Assembly (NCBI GenBank): GCA_030248065.1
Contig: JASAMV010002759.1
Span: forward strand, 26,893-90,892
DNA: 64,000 nt
Reading direction: 5' to 3'
Source of the DNA: Rhynchonema sp. JSB1_4
Taxonomy: Eukaryota > Nematoda > Chromadorea > Monhysterida > Xyalidae
Part shown: piece by piece, positions 1 through 11,800 of the stretch
How positions within the stretch are numbered: the stretch's first letter is position 1
Layout of the letters: each line of letters starts with the position of its first letter
The notes under the pieces: model-generated
What the model was told of the DNA's origin: nothing
What the model saw: the letters and a program-made list of their open reading frames with translations, nothing else
The model's database searches: none
Position numbers and translations under genes: made by a program

Positions 1-1232
1 GCGGAATAAATGTGTCACCACACAAATGCTCGTATAGTACGAGTCTATACCTATACTTTTCTCAGTGGTTTGCGCGTCATAAAGCACTTGTACTTTTATT
101 GCACAGTCCGTTATCAGGAAAAACGTTTGGTTTTTATTGTTCAGAGGGACATGCAGCAGTGCTGGCAAAACAGTTTTTGGTATTCGCCATATGTAGGCAC
201 ACAAAGCACTTTATTTTGTGTCCATTTGAGTCGCACTTGCCAAATTGAAAATCATGCATTTGATGTTTTAGGCCAACATGAAACCGGCACGTGCTTTTAT
301 TTTGGTGTGACGTGGACATCTGGTGCATTCTCACTGACGATGACTTGGTACATCGTACATCACCCACCCGTCTGTACAGCAGGTGGAAACGGACAACCAA
401 AACTTACACAATGCGGCACAATTTACATTCAGAAAATTAATCTGCAGCAACAACCAGATGCGCATGAATCCCAATTCTGCTCAAAATCATAACCTTTCTT
501 AATCAATGTTCATTTTTTCATCTGATATAATGCAAAGTATGACAGCACAATCCTGGAATAAAGCTACAAGCACCATTGATGATAATCACAGTCGCTCTAC
601 GGTCCCACAATTGTTAATTACGGTCCATTCCACACATCGCTACCCCGATTCGGACTGTTCTGGTCGAAACATTGACATCGCGGGTCGCCCCTTTTTGACC
701 AGTCGACCGGATGCGGGTAACAGAACCCACCAAACACATCACCTCGGTTGTGACATTCCAATTTGCATTTGTCATGATCGAAGCTGGTGCACACCTGGAC
801 ATCATAAGTGAAACATCAACTTTGGCTATGCTCAGGCTCAGGCCTATGGTTCGATTTCTGGGAATGCACAGTCCCAAAGCAAAGTCAACCAACCCTTAGC
901 CTGAGTCCAGATATAAGCCTGACCTAAAGCCTAACTTCAAGCCTGATCCAGCAAGGCACGAAATGGTTTGGGACTAACATAATTTTAATACAAATTTTGT
1001 ATAAAATGACAACTCGCTAAAACGAAAAAAAATATCCTCAAGCAGCGGTACATTTCCATCCAACGGTGCTTTGTATTCAATGCATTTGCATCGGAACTCC
1101 ACCCCGTCCCAATACGCACAATGTCCGTACCACATGTTGTCGCGTTTGCAAACCTGCAACGGTGATGTGTTCATTATGTGATGTTTCACCGTAAATCTGT
1201 CCAGACGAAGCACTTAGTGCGTGCTAATGAAT
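1..1232. other. Intergenic, no gene recognised
   Basis: No frame in this stretch has a recognisable domain. Two exact copies of the TGATGTTTCA decamer lie at 809-818 (complement) and 1179-1188. Around 830-960 there is a short run of imperfect AGCCTGA/AGCCTAA repeats similar to those near 16.9 kb, so part of it is probably old repeat DNA. Confidence 0.5.
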
Positions 1233-1522
1233 TCAGAGATTCCCAAGGAAACGTTCCATGTCAAATTTGTACTTGATGAAAGTTTTGATGTGTTGCTGCA
1301 AACCAAGACTTTGTTCTATTCGACTATATTTATACGCACGGCACACAGATTCTGAAATCCAAAGCGAAAGTACCTCATCACAAGCCTCGTGGTCAATCGA
1401 ATGGCATCCAAGTGATTTATCGATGTGTTGCGCTTTCTTCACAGCCAATGCTTGGAATTCGACTTGTTGATTGTAATCGAATTGGGAATCTGCTGAACAA
1501 CTGGACATGAGGAGCTTTTCAC
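1233..1522 (-). pseudogene. Possible degraded G-protein alpha-like exon
   Basis: The complement strand has an open stretch beginning at a plausible splice acceptor (CAG at 1523-1525) and ending in a stop at 1233. Near its end is the pattern DEVLSLWISESVCRAYKYSR, which resembles the helical-domain segment of heterotrimeric G-alpha subunits (an acidic position, then LW, then a gap, then a Tyr/Arg-rich segment before the ExQL stretch). The ExQL continuation is only weakly kept. Downstream, at 1040-1160, a G-alpha-like fragment can be read only in a different frame and lacks the DVGGQ switch region. I infer either a fast-evolving G-alpha gene or, more likely, a pseudogene. Chance similarity is not excluded. 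Confidence 0.25.
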
Positions 1523-3648
1523 CTGTGTGGCAGCACTATCAGGATTTACTCGGAACACGATCGTTCTCCACAGTCTGCCAGCATACAGCAATGCGCTGGG
1601 AACGGTGGGTAACTCTAACAACCAAGGAGGTTAAAGAAACAGCCTAAGAAACGAGTGAAAACCAAGATGACCTACATTTGCCAATGGTCCTCATGAATTT
1701 CTGGATTACTCCAGGCCTTGCCATGTTGTTGCTAAACCAAGGGGCTTCTATGTAATTGCCTTTGTATGCCGTCCCTGCCCAGCCCACCCACCCTGCTGCA
1801 TCCACACATTGTCCACCCATTGGGACTGCGAGTATCCCCCGAATGTTGCCATTGAGCGAACGCTGTTTATGATGCCGAGGGTAACGAACAGCAGATTATA
1901 ATAATTGGGCATTATTTCATTGGCTAAATTATTGTTGCAAACGGCGCTGGATAAAAAATATAGGTTGTTAGGAAAAGTGGAGACAGCAGAACGTAAACTA
2001 CACCATAGCGTTAGATCCACGGTCGACCTAAAACATATAATTGTAAAAAGTGGGAAATAGAGATGGACCGAAACACAATAGTTGTGTCAATGATTCCAAT
2101 CGTCTTTGAATTCAATTATATAGCGGATGATTTATTTGTGCAGCGCATCCGAAACTGATGGAAAAGTTTTCTTTTTAGGTACACCTTATCATAGACCAAC
2201 TCAAATGCGTGTCTATTGTGATGGTGTTTTCAGAAATCGTAAAAACAACGCGATATTTGTCAAATGTCTGCTTTCGCACATTTTGTACCTAAGGTATGTA
2301 CATCTCCGAGTTTTTTCAGTTTCTGAATTGATAGACATCGCATGACAATTAATGTACCCGAACCGGCGCAAGTGCGTGAGACGTAACAAACGCGTTTCAG
2401 TCAGACTGCTTTGACGGATAAAAATAAGAATTGCCGGTTGCAAAAAAATTAGAGAAAAAAAACAGATAAACAATTGCGTACACTGAAAGTTCATTGATAA
2501 AACATAAAACGTCCGAAATCTGCCGTTTATGTCAATTTTGCGGAGTTTGAAGAACTTTTATGAGCAGAATGGCGCCAGCGCAACAAATTGGATGTTGTGA
2601 ACTCAAGACAAAAAGTCTACGACTCAGCGAGAGTGAAATAAAACAATTATTTGATGATATCCAGATAGCGATCACGTTTGAAACCAGAAAACCTTTGTCA
2701 TCCGACGGGAGTGCCGTCATTTGAAAGTTTATAAACTTGGTCATTGAATGAAGACAAACTTCTGGTAATAAACGAATCTGCAGAAGAATAATTTGACGCC
2801 ACCGTATTAGCGCATAAATATAAAATAATCCCTGGCGCAATAATCTGTTATGTTTAACATTACAAAATGAATAATCGTTCCACAAATTGTGTGATCATGA
2901 CAGTCGTAAATCTGTGCGTGCACATACTCGCAAACCGTGCATATGCGATAAGACTGATGGACCATGATACGAAGCGATAAAAAAGCCCAAGCATAGTGAT
3001 AGTTTCCACCAGTCTTGTGCAGCAAGCTTCAGACTCAATGCATAGCCTACTCATACGTGCGGTGCGGTACTAATATTCTGAGAGTAAGCAACGGTGTTCT
3101 TGATTTTTGAACATGATCGGATCAAACGATAACGCAGTCCGCAATAGGTGATGTTCTACACCTGGTGCACCTCAGATATTTGTTAGTTGCGTAAAAAGAA
3201 TTTCATTCGTTTGTTCTGCGGTTTTTGCAATCGAGCAACATAAAAGTATCGGCAAAATCAAATCAGATGTCGAAAATGGAAAACAAACCCCGTATTTTAA
3301 CAACCAACGCGCAAGTTGGGACCCGAGAACTGGCACATGAACTGCGGATGACAACATGCCGTTTTGGTGTGAGCAAAGTTGCATAACGTCCTTGAGTATC
3401 GAACGTAACGCTGTTGCTGTCAGAATCAATTCATCTAAATCATTTCAATTCAGAAAACACACGAGACAGGCGAAAGAAGAAAGGTCGTTTTGGCACACTT
3501 TGAATGCGAGTATAATTATGCTAATGTTTGCGTTTTGATGGAACAACAAAGATTGGAAAACTGGAATGCTTGAAATTGGGTAGAGACGATCCAACACAGC
3601 CATTTCTCAACCATTATATCAAACGTTACATGTACAACTTTTACGTTG
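1523..3648. other. Intergenic, nothing recognised
   Basis: AT-rich sequence with no open frame resembling a known family on either strand and no obvious repeat structure. It lies downstream of the MPG stop codon, so its right edge should contain the MPG 3' untranslated region. Confidence 0.5.
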
Positions 3649-5039
3649 TCACTTTTTACTCACATAAATATTGTTTTTCACATAAAACCGATAGGGCAGA
3701 TCTTTCCACGGTGCGCCGTAGTTATCAATCCCAATTCTAGAGCACGCGTGAATACTATCATCTGCTAACGTCGAAAACTTAACATCACCATTCTTATTAT
3801 CACAATTAAAAATATCACTTTTATGAGCAACATAGAGCTTGTCACTAGCGCACAGGTCGACCTGGTCAAAGTCGGTTTTGGTGATTGCCAATGCTTGACA
3901 CAGTTTGCTGGGCCCGTTGCATAATTGTTTGTTGGTCAACGATACACTGGTTTCGGCACGTTTCGCTGATCGCAGTTGACGCATGCGGTCCAGTCCTTCG
4001 ATTGGCTCGGCGGCGCGGATCAGGACCTGCAACCTTTTCTTGGTTGTCTAAATCGTGCGTTGGTGTCGTGCGCATGGGCTCATAAATACATACACGCCAC
4101 ACATGAACTACATCTCTTCAGCAGCACCAAAACAACGTCTTATGTAACTTGTGCGACCACACACACTGGACATGGACAGTGCCAAACTTGATAATTCCCT
4201 GACCCGATTGAATGTGATCAGCATGGACAACTGGGCTGGCCTTGCTGTTTTGAACTTCACAGCAGAACTGGAAGCAAGCTTTCGTACAAGAACGCCAGCG
4301 CATTGTCCAAAGCCCACAGAATGATCAACCGAACCGACCGCAGCTCCATGCCCTTTTGCACTGATATTGATGCACTGCATCGTGCCATAGATGTTGTAGA
4401 CGTACGCAGTGCCGGCTGGCATGAACATGGCTGTATTGCGTGCTGTGCGCTTGCTTCCAAACGAATGCGACGCCACGTCATCACCACCTGTGCATTGATA
4501 AGCGGCATGAAACATCAGAATATGAATTATACTTTGAGAGCGTTTAGTATCACAGCGGTTGGCCACGAAAAGTGCAACTGCACCGCACTGGTCAGCAACC
4601 AGAACTTTTTGTGAATCAACGATATTTCGAACTTCGATTTCAGGTCATTTTGACCAACGCAAACGTTACTTATTGCCAGTGTACCTCGTCATCGCTAAAA
4701 CGAGCAGTGAATCAGATATCTATATACTGTACGTAAAACTTGTGCGACCAGATCCGATCACCTAGTTTGATTGTGCCAGTCACACCAACCGGGATATGCC
4801 TCAGTCTCCACAATTTCAGCCACCAGCCTGGTGTCCGCATCTAAATGTCGCACCAGGCATTTGCCCAACAGCGCCTTACTCAGTTCGAGCACAGGCTGAT
4901 CAAAAAACGCACTGTCCAATCGTGTGTACGTGGTTGCAGGCTGTGAAATATCTGCTTCGGGAACGCATTTTGGTATTTTCTCTGATGGAATTTTGTTGTC
5001 AGCAGTGACAACGGTCGGAGCCGGGCGACGTTTGGGCAT
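3649..5039 (-). CDS. MPG: DNA-3-methyladenine glycosylase (AAG/MPG family)
   Basis: Base-excision repair enzyme that flips out and removes alkylated or deaminated purines (3-methyladenine, hypoxanthine) in the nucleus. Three exons join in frame: 4790-5039, 4339-4487 and 3649-4026, giving 258 residues (human about 298). Start ATG at 5039-5037, stop TGA at 3651-3649. Exon 1 carries a short Lys/Arg/Pro-rich leader, then FFDQPVLELSKALLGK and the catalytic segment IVETEAYPG, whose first Glu corresponds to the family's general base. Exon 2 has SHSF, with the conserved His, then FMPAGTAYVYNIYG with the intercalating Tyr region, and CINIS with the pocket Asn. Exon 3 begins VLIRAAEPIEG (family LLRALEP) and contains NGPSKLCQALAI and the terminal RFYVKN. 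All key residues are present. The donors are GTTGGT and GTCGGT, a pattern repeated elsewhere in the window. The decamer TGAAACATCA sits in intron 1 at 4508. XRN1 lies 775 bp upstream on the same strand. Confidence 0.93.
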
Positions 5040-5813
5040 CTGGTATTGCAGTGATTATGAAGATTGTATAAGCAATGTGGCTTTTGCTATGTGACAGCAA
5101 ACGATGTTTAATATTATCGGTGAACATTCCAAAATCATTAGTTCGAATCCCAGTCGAAGAAAGCATTTGTTGGTTCGCAAAGGATTTAGGAATGTACGTA
5201 CGTCCACCATGTACCTTGTGTGATATCATATCGCCAGAATTATCAAAAGCCGAGGTATTGCTTAGCAAGCGAGAAACGCCAGATTAACACAAAAAACCAC
5301 ATGACCTCAAACTTCCACATAATTATTTTTTCCTCTGCCGACACATTTTCAAAACACAGTTGCATGTTCAACGACACAACAAAACATTCCAAACAAAACT
5401 GGGCCTAATCTTGCCTGAATATTGACATTGGTGAATAACGCACGAAAGCAGAGAAAGATGTCGTCCAGCGGTAACACATGAACAAAGTGCGATAACAAGC
5501 TCTAAAGCGTTCAGACAAAAGTTGGAGCAAATAAAACAGAAAATCATGAAAATACAGCAGTTGGCTTCACACAGACAGAGACAATTATATGTAATTACAA
5601 CAAAATGGACGAGGTTACAGACATAGACATGGGTGAAAATGACGTACCCAAAATTGTGCAGGAGACAGCTGAACATGCGAGCTAAACAGGAATAACAATA
5701 TAGTGACAACAATCAATATTTTGCCAATAAATCACAAATATATCAAAGACCCATATACACAGAGAGCAAACATGTGGGTTGTCAACAATACCATGATGGG
5801 CACTTTAACCTTT
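5040..5813. other. Intergenic between XRN1 stop and MPG start
   Basis: This 774-bp AT-rich gap separates two genes on the same strand. It should contain the XRN1 3' untranslated region and the MPG promoter. I see no coding frame with a recognisable domain and no repeat. Confidence 0.5.
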
Positions 5814-8800
5814 TTACTTGTCACCAAAATTGACAGCCAATCTCGACTGACGCGCTTGTCGCTTCGGTTTTGCCTTTCTGTTCTGAATGCTGGCGTTGTT
5901 ACCAGTTTGCGCAATTGCCATCCCCTGCTCAGCAGCATCATTATTGTGTCGTTGTTGTGGCGACTGTTTGTTTGACTTTGTCTGGCGCGCAACATATGCG
6001 GGCGCTGGTTGTTGTCGAATGGCCTGCAACGGCACAAACATCTCCTGACTCGCTATGTTCGAACTGTCGGCGTGACGCGGCCGACGATTGTTGTACTGCT
6101 GCTGATTACTGTGGTTGGCGGAATGCTTGTACGATTGGTGGTTGTGCTGCTGGTACGATCCGCCCTGCAACATTTGAAAATGGCACCTGACCGTAAATTA
6201 AAAGGATGCTGATTCAATCCGGAAATGGATAGATGCGAAGCAAGACCAACCGAATTAGCATACTGTCTATTCCTGAACACCCTCGTGTGTGACTGATGCT
6301 GTTGTTGCACGTGCCCAGAAAATGGCGGTGCCACCATCATTGTTGGAGGCATTGGCGGAGGGGCATGTGGTTGCTGGAACAAAGCGAAATTGGAACAAAC
6401 AGACCTTTCGCTCAGACACCAAACACATTCGAAATGGAACCAGTCAACATATGCCGATAACAAAGCTGTACAACTGACCACATGAGCGTTCTGCTGCATC
6501 ACATGTGCAGCTAACGGCGGCATGTGGAAAGTCCCAAATCCGGATGCTTGAAGTTGAGGCCGTGGCTAGAACAGCATGCCACAATTTTCTCTTTCATTGC
6601 ATTTCATAACACTGTTTACATCCAAACAAAATGCCAATCGCATCCCATTACCATCAACAGTCCCATATTCGTGCCGGATGGTATCAGCGGTGGAGGATGG
6701 TCAAATCGATCGGGTATGGGTGCAGCGTTCATCAACTGTTGTGCGACACTCGAATGTTGTTGTTGTTGTTGGAGTTGTTCATGCTCTTGTTTTTCTCGAC
6801 ACCCACCACCACCTCCTCCTATCGACAACATTCGTCGCAACTCGGCCGATGCTTGCTCAACACCCGGGTCCTGAAACGGTTCAAGAGCATGAAACATTAT
6901 CTTGCCAAGAAAGTACTGAAACTGACAACCACAAACGTGTTGTTGTTGTTGCGGCGGACTTTGGCATTTATTCTGCTTTCGTTGTTGCTGCTGTAGTTGT
7001 TGTTGTTGTTGCTGCTGTTGTTGTTGTCCTCTACTCCTATTTTTCTTACTGCCCTGTCCGTTCGCGAATTGCGGCACAAACGGTGGTGGTCTGGGGTCGT
7101 TGTCACGCGCCACCTTGGCATAACTACGCGTCTGAGGCGGGGCACGACCGGCTGCTGCTGCTTTGTTCAACTCGTTGAGTGGGTCTGGGCGCAGATCGGC
7201 AAGATTCGATGCGCGTGGCGGCTGTAACCATTCACTTTCGGTTGCCATTAACATACAGTGTACCCTTTTTGCAGTGTGACCACCCAGTTAAACAAAACCA
7301 GGGATACTAAAATCTCTAAAAACGATGATAGGAATGAAGCCAGTGGCAACATAATCTCGAAAAACCAACCCCAATCGATTTGAATTGGAACGGATTGTCC
7401 CTTTTCTTGCTGTTCATTTTCTTCTCTTCCTGCTGCCCGATCTGTGGTACCACATTTTCTGGAGGTCGACCATAGCCCGTGTCCACCGTCGTGTCCCAAT
7501 TGTCGTTGTGCTGATTATGATATCCGTGCTGTGAAACATCATGCATCCAATTCGAGATGGCGTCATGTGAGCGCAGTGCGCTGCTCGAAGTCGGCAGCAC
7601 TGGCTGGTCTTTGCGTGACGCTGGTGCAATGCGTATGACACCGCGTGGTGGCTGCAAACCGACAATAACGTGTGTGCGTCTTTGCGTGTTCGCAGTTGCG
7701 GAAAACTTTTCTCACATAAACAGGGCAAGTTCACCAGTTTTACGGTTTGACATAAAATTGCCCAGAAATTAGGATGAATACGTGTACTCTGACTGACAGC
7801 AGTAATTGGCAGATGTGCTACAGTCACTATTCGTTATAGTGACGGGACAAGAGAAAAATATCACTATAACGAATATATCACTATAGCGAATTGCTTAATG
7901 CAAACAACCCCCGCTCAACATACGGGTGCTTGTCCCCATTCGTCCATGCTGTCGTCGTTCAGGTCATATCTGTCACCGATCAACGATCGTTGTTTGCGTC
8001 TGTACACCTGATGCAACGGTTCACGTTGTTGTTGTTCGCGTTGCTGACCGTGTGTTACGTTAATGAGCGTACTCGGTGTGACGCGACACCCGGTTGGTTT
8101 GCTCGTGCCACTGCAATAACAGATGATTGTTGTACGGAATATTAGTGTTACTGATGGCAGCCGGCAGCTATTAACTTGGCGAAAGGAGTTGTCTCAGTCG
8201 CGTGACCTTTTATTATAGTTGGCATTTCGAAATTTGATGATGCCACGAATATCACTATCGAGAAATAACACATGTGGTTTGACGACTTGATTGGACGATC
8301 TGATTTGACCACAGTACTATAAGCCCTACCGTGCTCCATGCTTCTCGGCACTGCACCAACATTTCGAATCTCTACAACAAACTCACGGCAACAAGGTGGC
8401 GCCCATGAATTCCTCATCGAACATCACGTCCAGTCGAGTATCGCCGTCCGATCCATACACGCCCACCACCGTGCCCCTATAACCGAACGGCACTGTACTC
8501 GCGGTGCTCACTTGCACAACACGATCGAACAGGTGGAATCGCGCTGATGCGTCTGGCTGTGCGTTGCCCGATTGCAGTTCGGGCTGAGAAACGTACGAAT
8601 TTGGTTTGAACGCGAATCTGGCAGACTTTGAATGTGCACCTTATGTCAGGGTTTCACAAACTACTTGCGAGCACAGCGATTAGTTTTAATTTTAATTTTG
8701 TAGAAAAAATATGAACACTCCAGGTGCAAATAAAGGCTCAGGTGCAGATAACATTTTCAGAACTACAAATTCCGCCCCGCCCACAACGAGAACAATAGTG

Positions 8801-11800
8801 AAAGATACCTACATTCCTGGTATTGGATCGGTGTTCATGGAACAACAGATGACAATAATAAAAACTCACCCGATAAAGCTTATTGGGCGACACGAGCAGC
8901 GAATGGCCTTTCTTTTTGTCAGTGTTCTTTGCGAGCACGTCCTTCACACTCTCCTCCATCTCGCTCAACAGACATCGCTCGATGGATTCGGTACCCACTG
9001 GCTGCAAATGGTGAATTCGGAATATTAGTGCCACGCACATCAGTTTCAGCTTCCACCTGATTTGCCCACTGTTTCGAAGCGTTTTTAGTGGAATACAACT
9101 CCATAAAATACTTTTATGCTTCAAACTTCAAATAAAATTCAAGCTCGCTTCAAGAGTGGAAGAAAATTCCGAGCAAAGGCTGATATACATAGGTGAGGAA
9201 CCCAAATTCTTTCTATCTCACGTCAGTGAGCTACGGAGTGAAACATCACACACAGTCGATGGGCATACCTGTCGATGCGCGCTGGCGGATGGCAGTGATT
9301 TCAGCCATGATCTGAGTTCACTCAATTTCTGGTTGGGATTCTCCTCCTTCGGCCACACATTGCGCGCGTTGTACACATCCGATGCTGACGATTCGTTCAT
9401 TATGTGATTGAACACGTCCTTGTATCTGCACAGCAACATTTTACAGTAATTTCAAACTTTTATATAGGATTTTGTGTGTTCTTAAATTTTATCGCCTACT
9501 TTTCTTTGTACGTTCGCAGCATTTCGATGACTTTCTCCGAGTATAACCACTGTCCGCTGGGACCCTCGCGTCGCGTGTAACCGGGCGTTTCCTCATTACG
9601 TTTACTGCAAACAAAGAACAACAAAAGTAATATTGCCGACTCAAATCCAACTCCAACCAGAGAATCCCCACCTGAATTTCAAGTTCAAGCCCATGTTGTG
9701 CCGTTGCGTCATTTTCATCGGATCATCAATCGAGTCGTCGGTTCGATTTGCCCTGCTCGATTCGGCTGCCTCAACGCACAGCACTGTGCCCGTGACACGA
9801 CTCACAAAATGGGGCGTCACTGAAAACAATACTTTGTTGAGCGCACATATGGTAATGGGCCGGCTGGCTGCCTGTGTGCTTTTCTCACACGCACGTGATT
9901 CATGTAAAGAGGTTCTCAATCAAAAAGCCAACCCCTATGCAAACACAGCACTGACCCCGTAACTTGTTAGCCACCATATTGCCGGTGTACCACCTTAGCG
10001 CTTTATCCTGATAAGTGTTGAGCAGGGCGGTGAAAACACATTCGAATCGAGCGTAGTCAAGCGGCTCGCTCACAGTCCGAACCTAGAAAAAAAATATCAC
10101 ATGAACATTATAATTTGCGATAAATAAAACGTGGTTTAACAATACAACAAAAGAACAGAGCGCAGATCATAACAAAAATACAAACCTTGATGCGTTTCGA
10201 CGCCACACCATTTGCGTCCTTTTGTGTGTCAACGACAATCTTCACCACCGTGGCCTGTGCGCCGAACAGCTGAACTTCTCTGGTGGCACTGCCCATCACA
10301 AACACATTGCTGCCAATTGGGAATGCGTCATCGAGACTTTCCACTTGTGCCTCCTTGTCTGCGTCTGATGCGACTGATAATGGCTGCAATCAATTATCGA
10401 AGTCAGACTATCTTTTTGGGGTCATGAAAATGGTTCATAAATTCGTAATGGTGAAGTCCTGGTGCGCCGCCCGTCTGTTGCGAAAACCGAACGAAACTGG
10501 CAAAATCAGACGCAGCGAAGTTGATCATCGGTCTGGTCGTGTAACTTTTGAATCTAGTGACAATTCTGAACTGGGTGATCGTTGAGCTTGCTTTTTGATT
10601 GATGACAATGGTCAAGGCGACAAACAGGCAGTTACTTTTGAAAAAATCACACCACAACGGTCGGACTGAATTATCAAGCTTTGAGCTGATATGGGCCCAC
10701 GCAATGGCACGTATTGCACCGTACACGCAGAAATAAACAAACAATTCAGAAAAAACACGAAATGCGGATTATGACACCAACATTGAGCACGATCTGCATC
10801 GGCACCCAGTCAATATAATCTGCCCATTGTTTGTTGACGTACACCTTGCCATTGCGATCAGCCGACACCGACACTCCGATCAGACGACGACACAATGCGA
10901 CACTGTGGATGTCGCCGACATTGATGGCGTGACGGTTGATAAGACTGCAAAAGGGCGAGTCAATTTGAGCCAACAGAAAAGACAGAAAAATAAAAAAGTT
11001 CGAATTGGAAAAATTATTGTCACATCTGCCACTAGATAGTCTCTCGTCAATTCGGACTTAAAAATCAAACTTGGTGATCGGCCAGGACTTGGTCACGAGA
11101 CTTTTTGATCAACATTTAGATGTGAATCAATTTTGTCAACCAGCGCAAACAGGTCTACGTAAAAAAGCGTGAAATACCCTTCTTGTGAAAACACAACTAA
11201 CCAAGCACGATCACACAAGAACCTGCTTTGGCTCTTCATTAGGACTGGTAAAGCACGTAGATAAATGTTTCACTGCCTTTCCCGCACCAACCCGCGTCTC
11301 ACATCGCCCACTTTACTCGTCCAGTCAACTCTGTCGGCATCGGATCGTTTCGTTAGCTTATGGTTGGATTGTTTCTTGTTGTCGGACTCAAATGTGCAGC
11401 TGCAAAATGAAGCAAAAAAAAACAGATGGTATTGAACGTTCTAATATGACCGGCACCGCCTAAATGGAAACGCCGAGTCCCAAACGTTGGTCCTTATAGA
11501 ACACTCACATATTATCCGCATCACCAATCTCAATGACTTGCGCTCGTTTCAGGTGTGGCCAATTGATGAGCACTTCAAGATTAGCGGGCAACTTAGACAC
11601 GATATCGGTGACGTTCTGCAGATTAAAAAAATGGTTGAAGTGAAGCAAAAAGTTCGTTTTGAAAAAACGAGATAGATAAGATCGGCTTACATCGCCACCG
11701 ATTTGATGTTGACCCGTGGTTGAGGTATCGACCTTGACCAACATGCTGTCTTTCTTGCTCGGCGCTTGGAATACTTTCACGCCCAGCATGTGCATCTCAG

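Noticed and set aside
6576..7254. Plus-strand frame of 200 codons antisense to XRN1
   Set aside because: It is the shadow of CAG/CAA codon runs; the complement frame carries the XRN1 Gln-rich tail and conserved surroundings.
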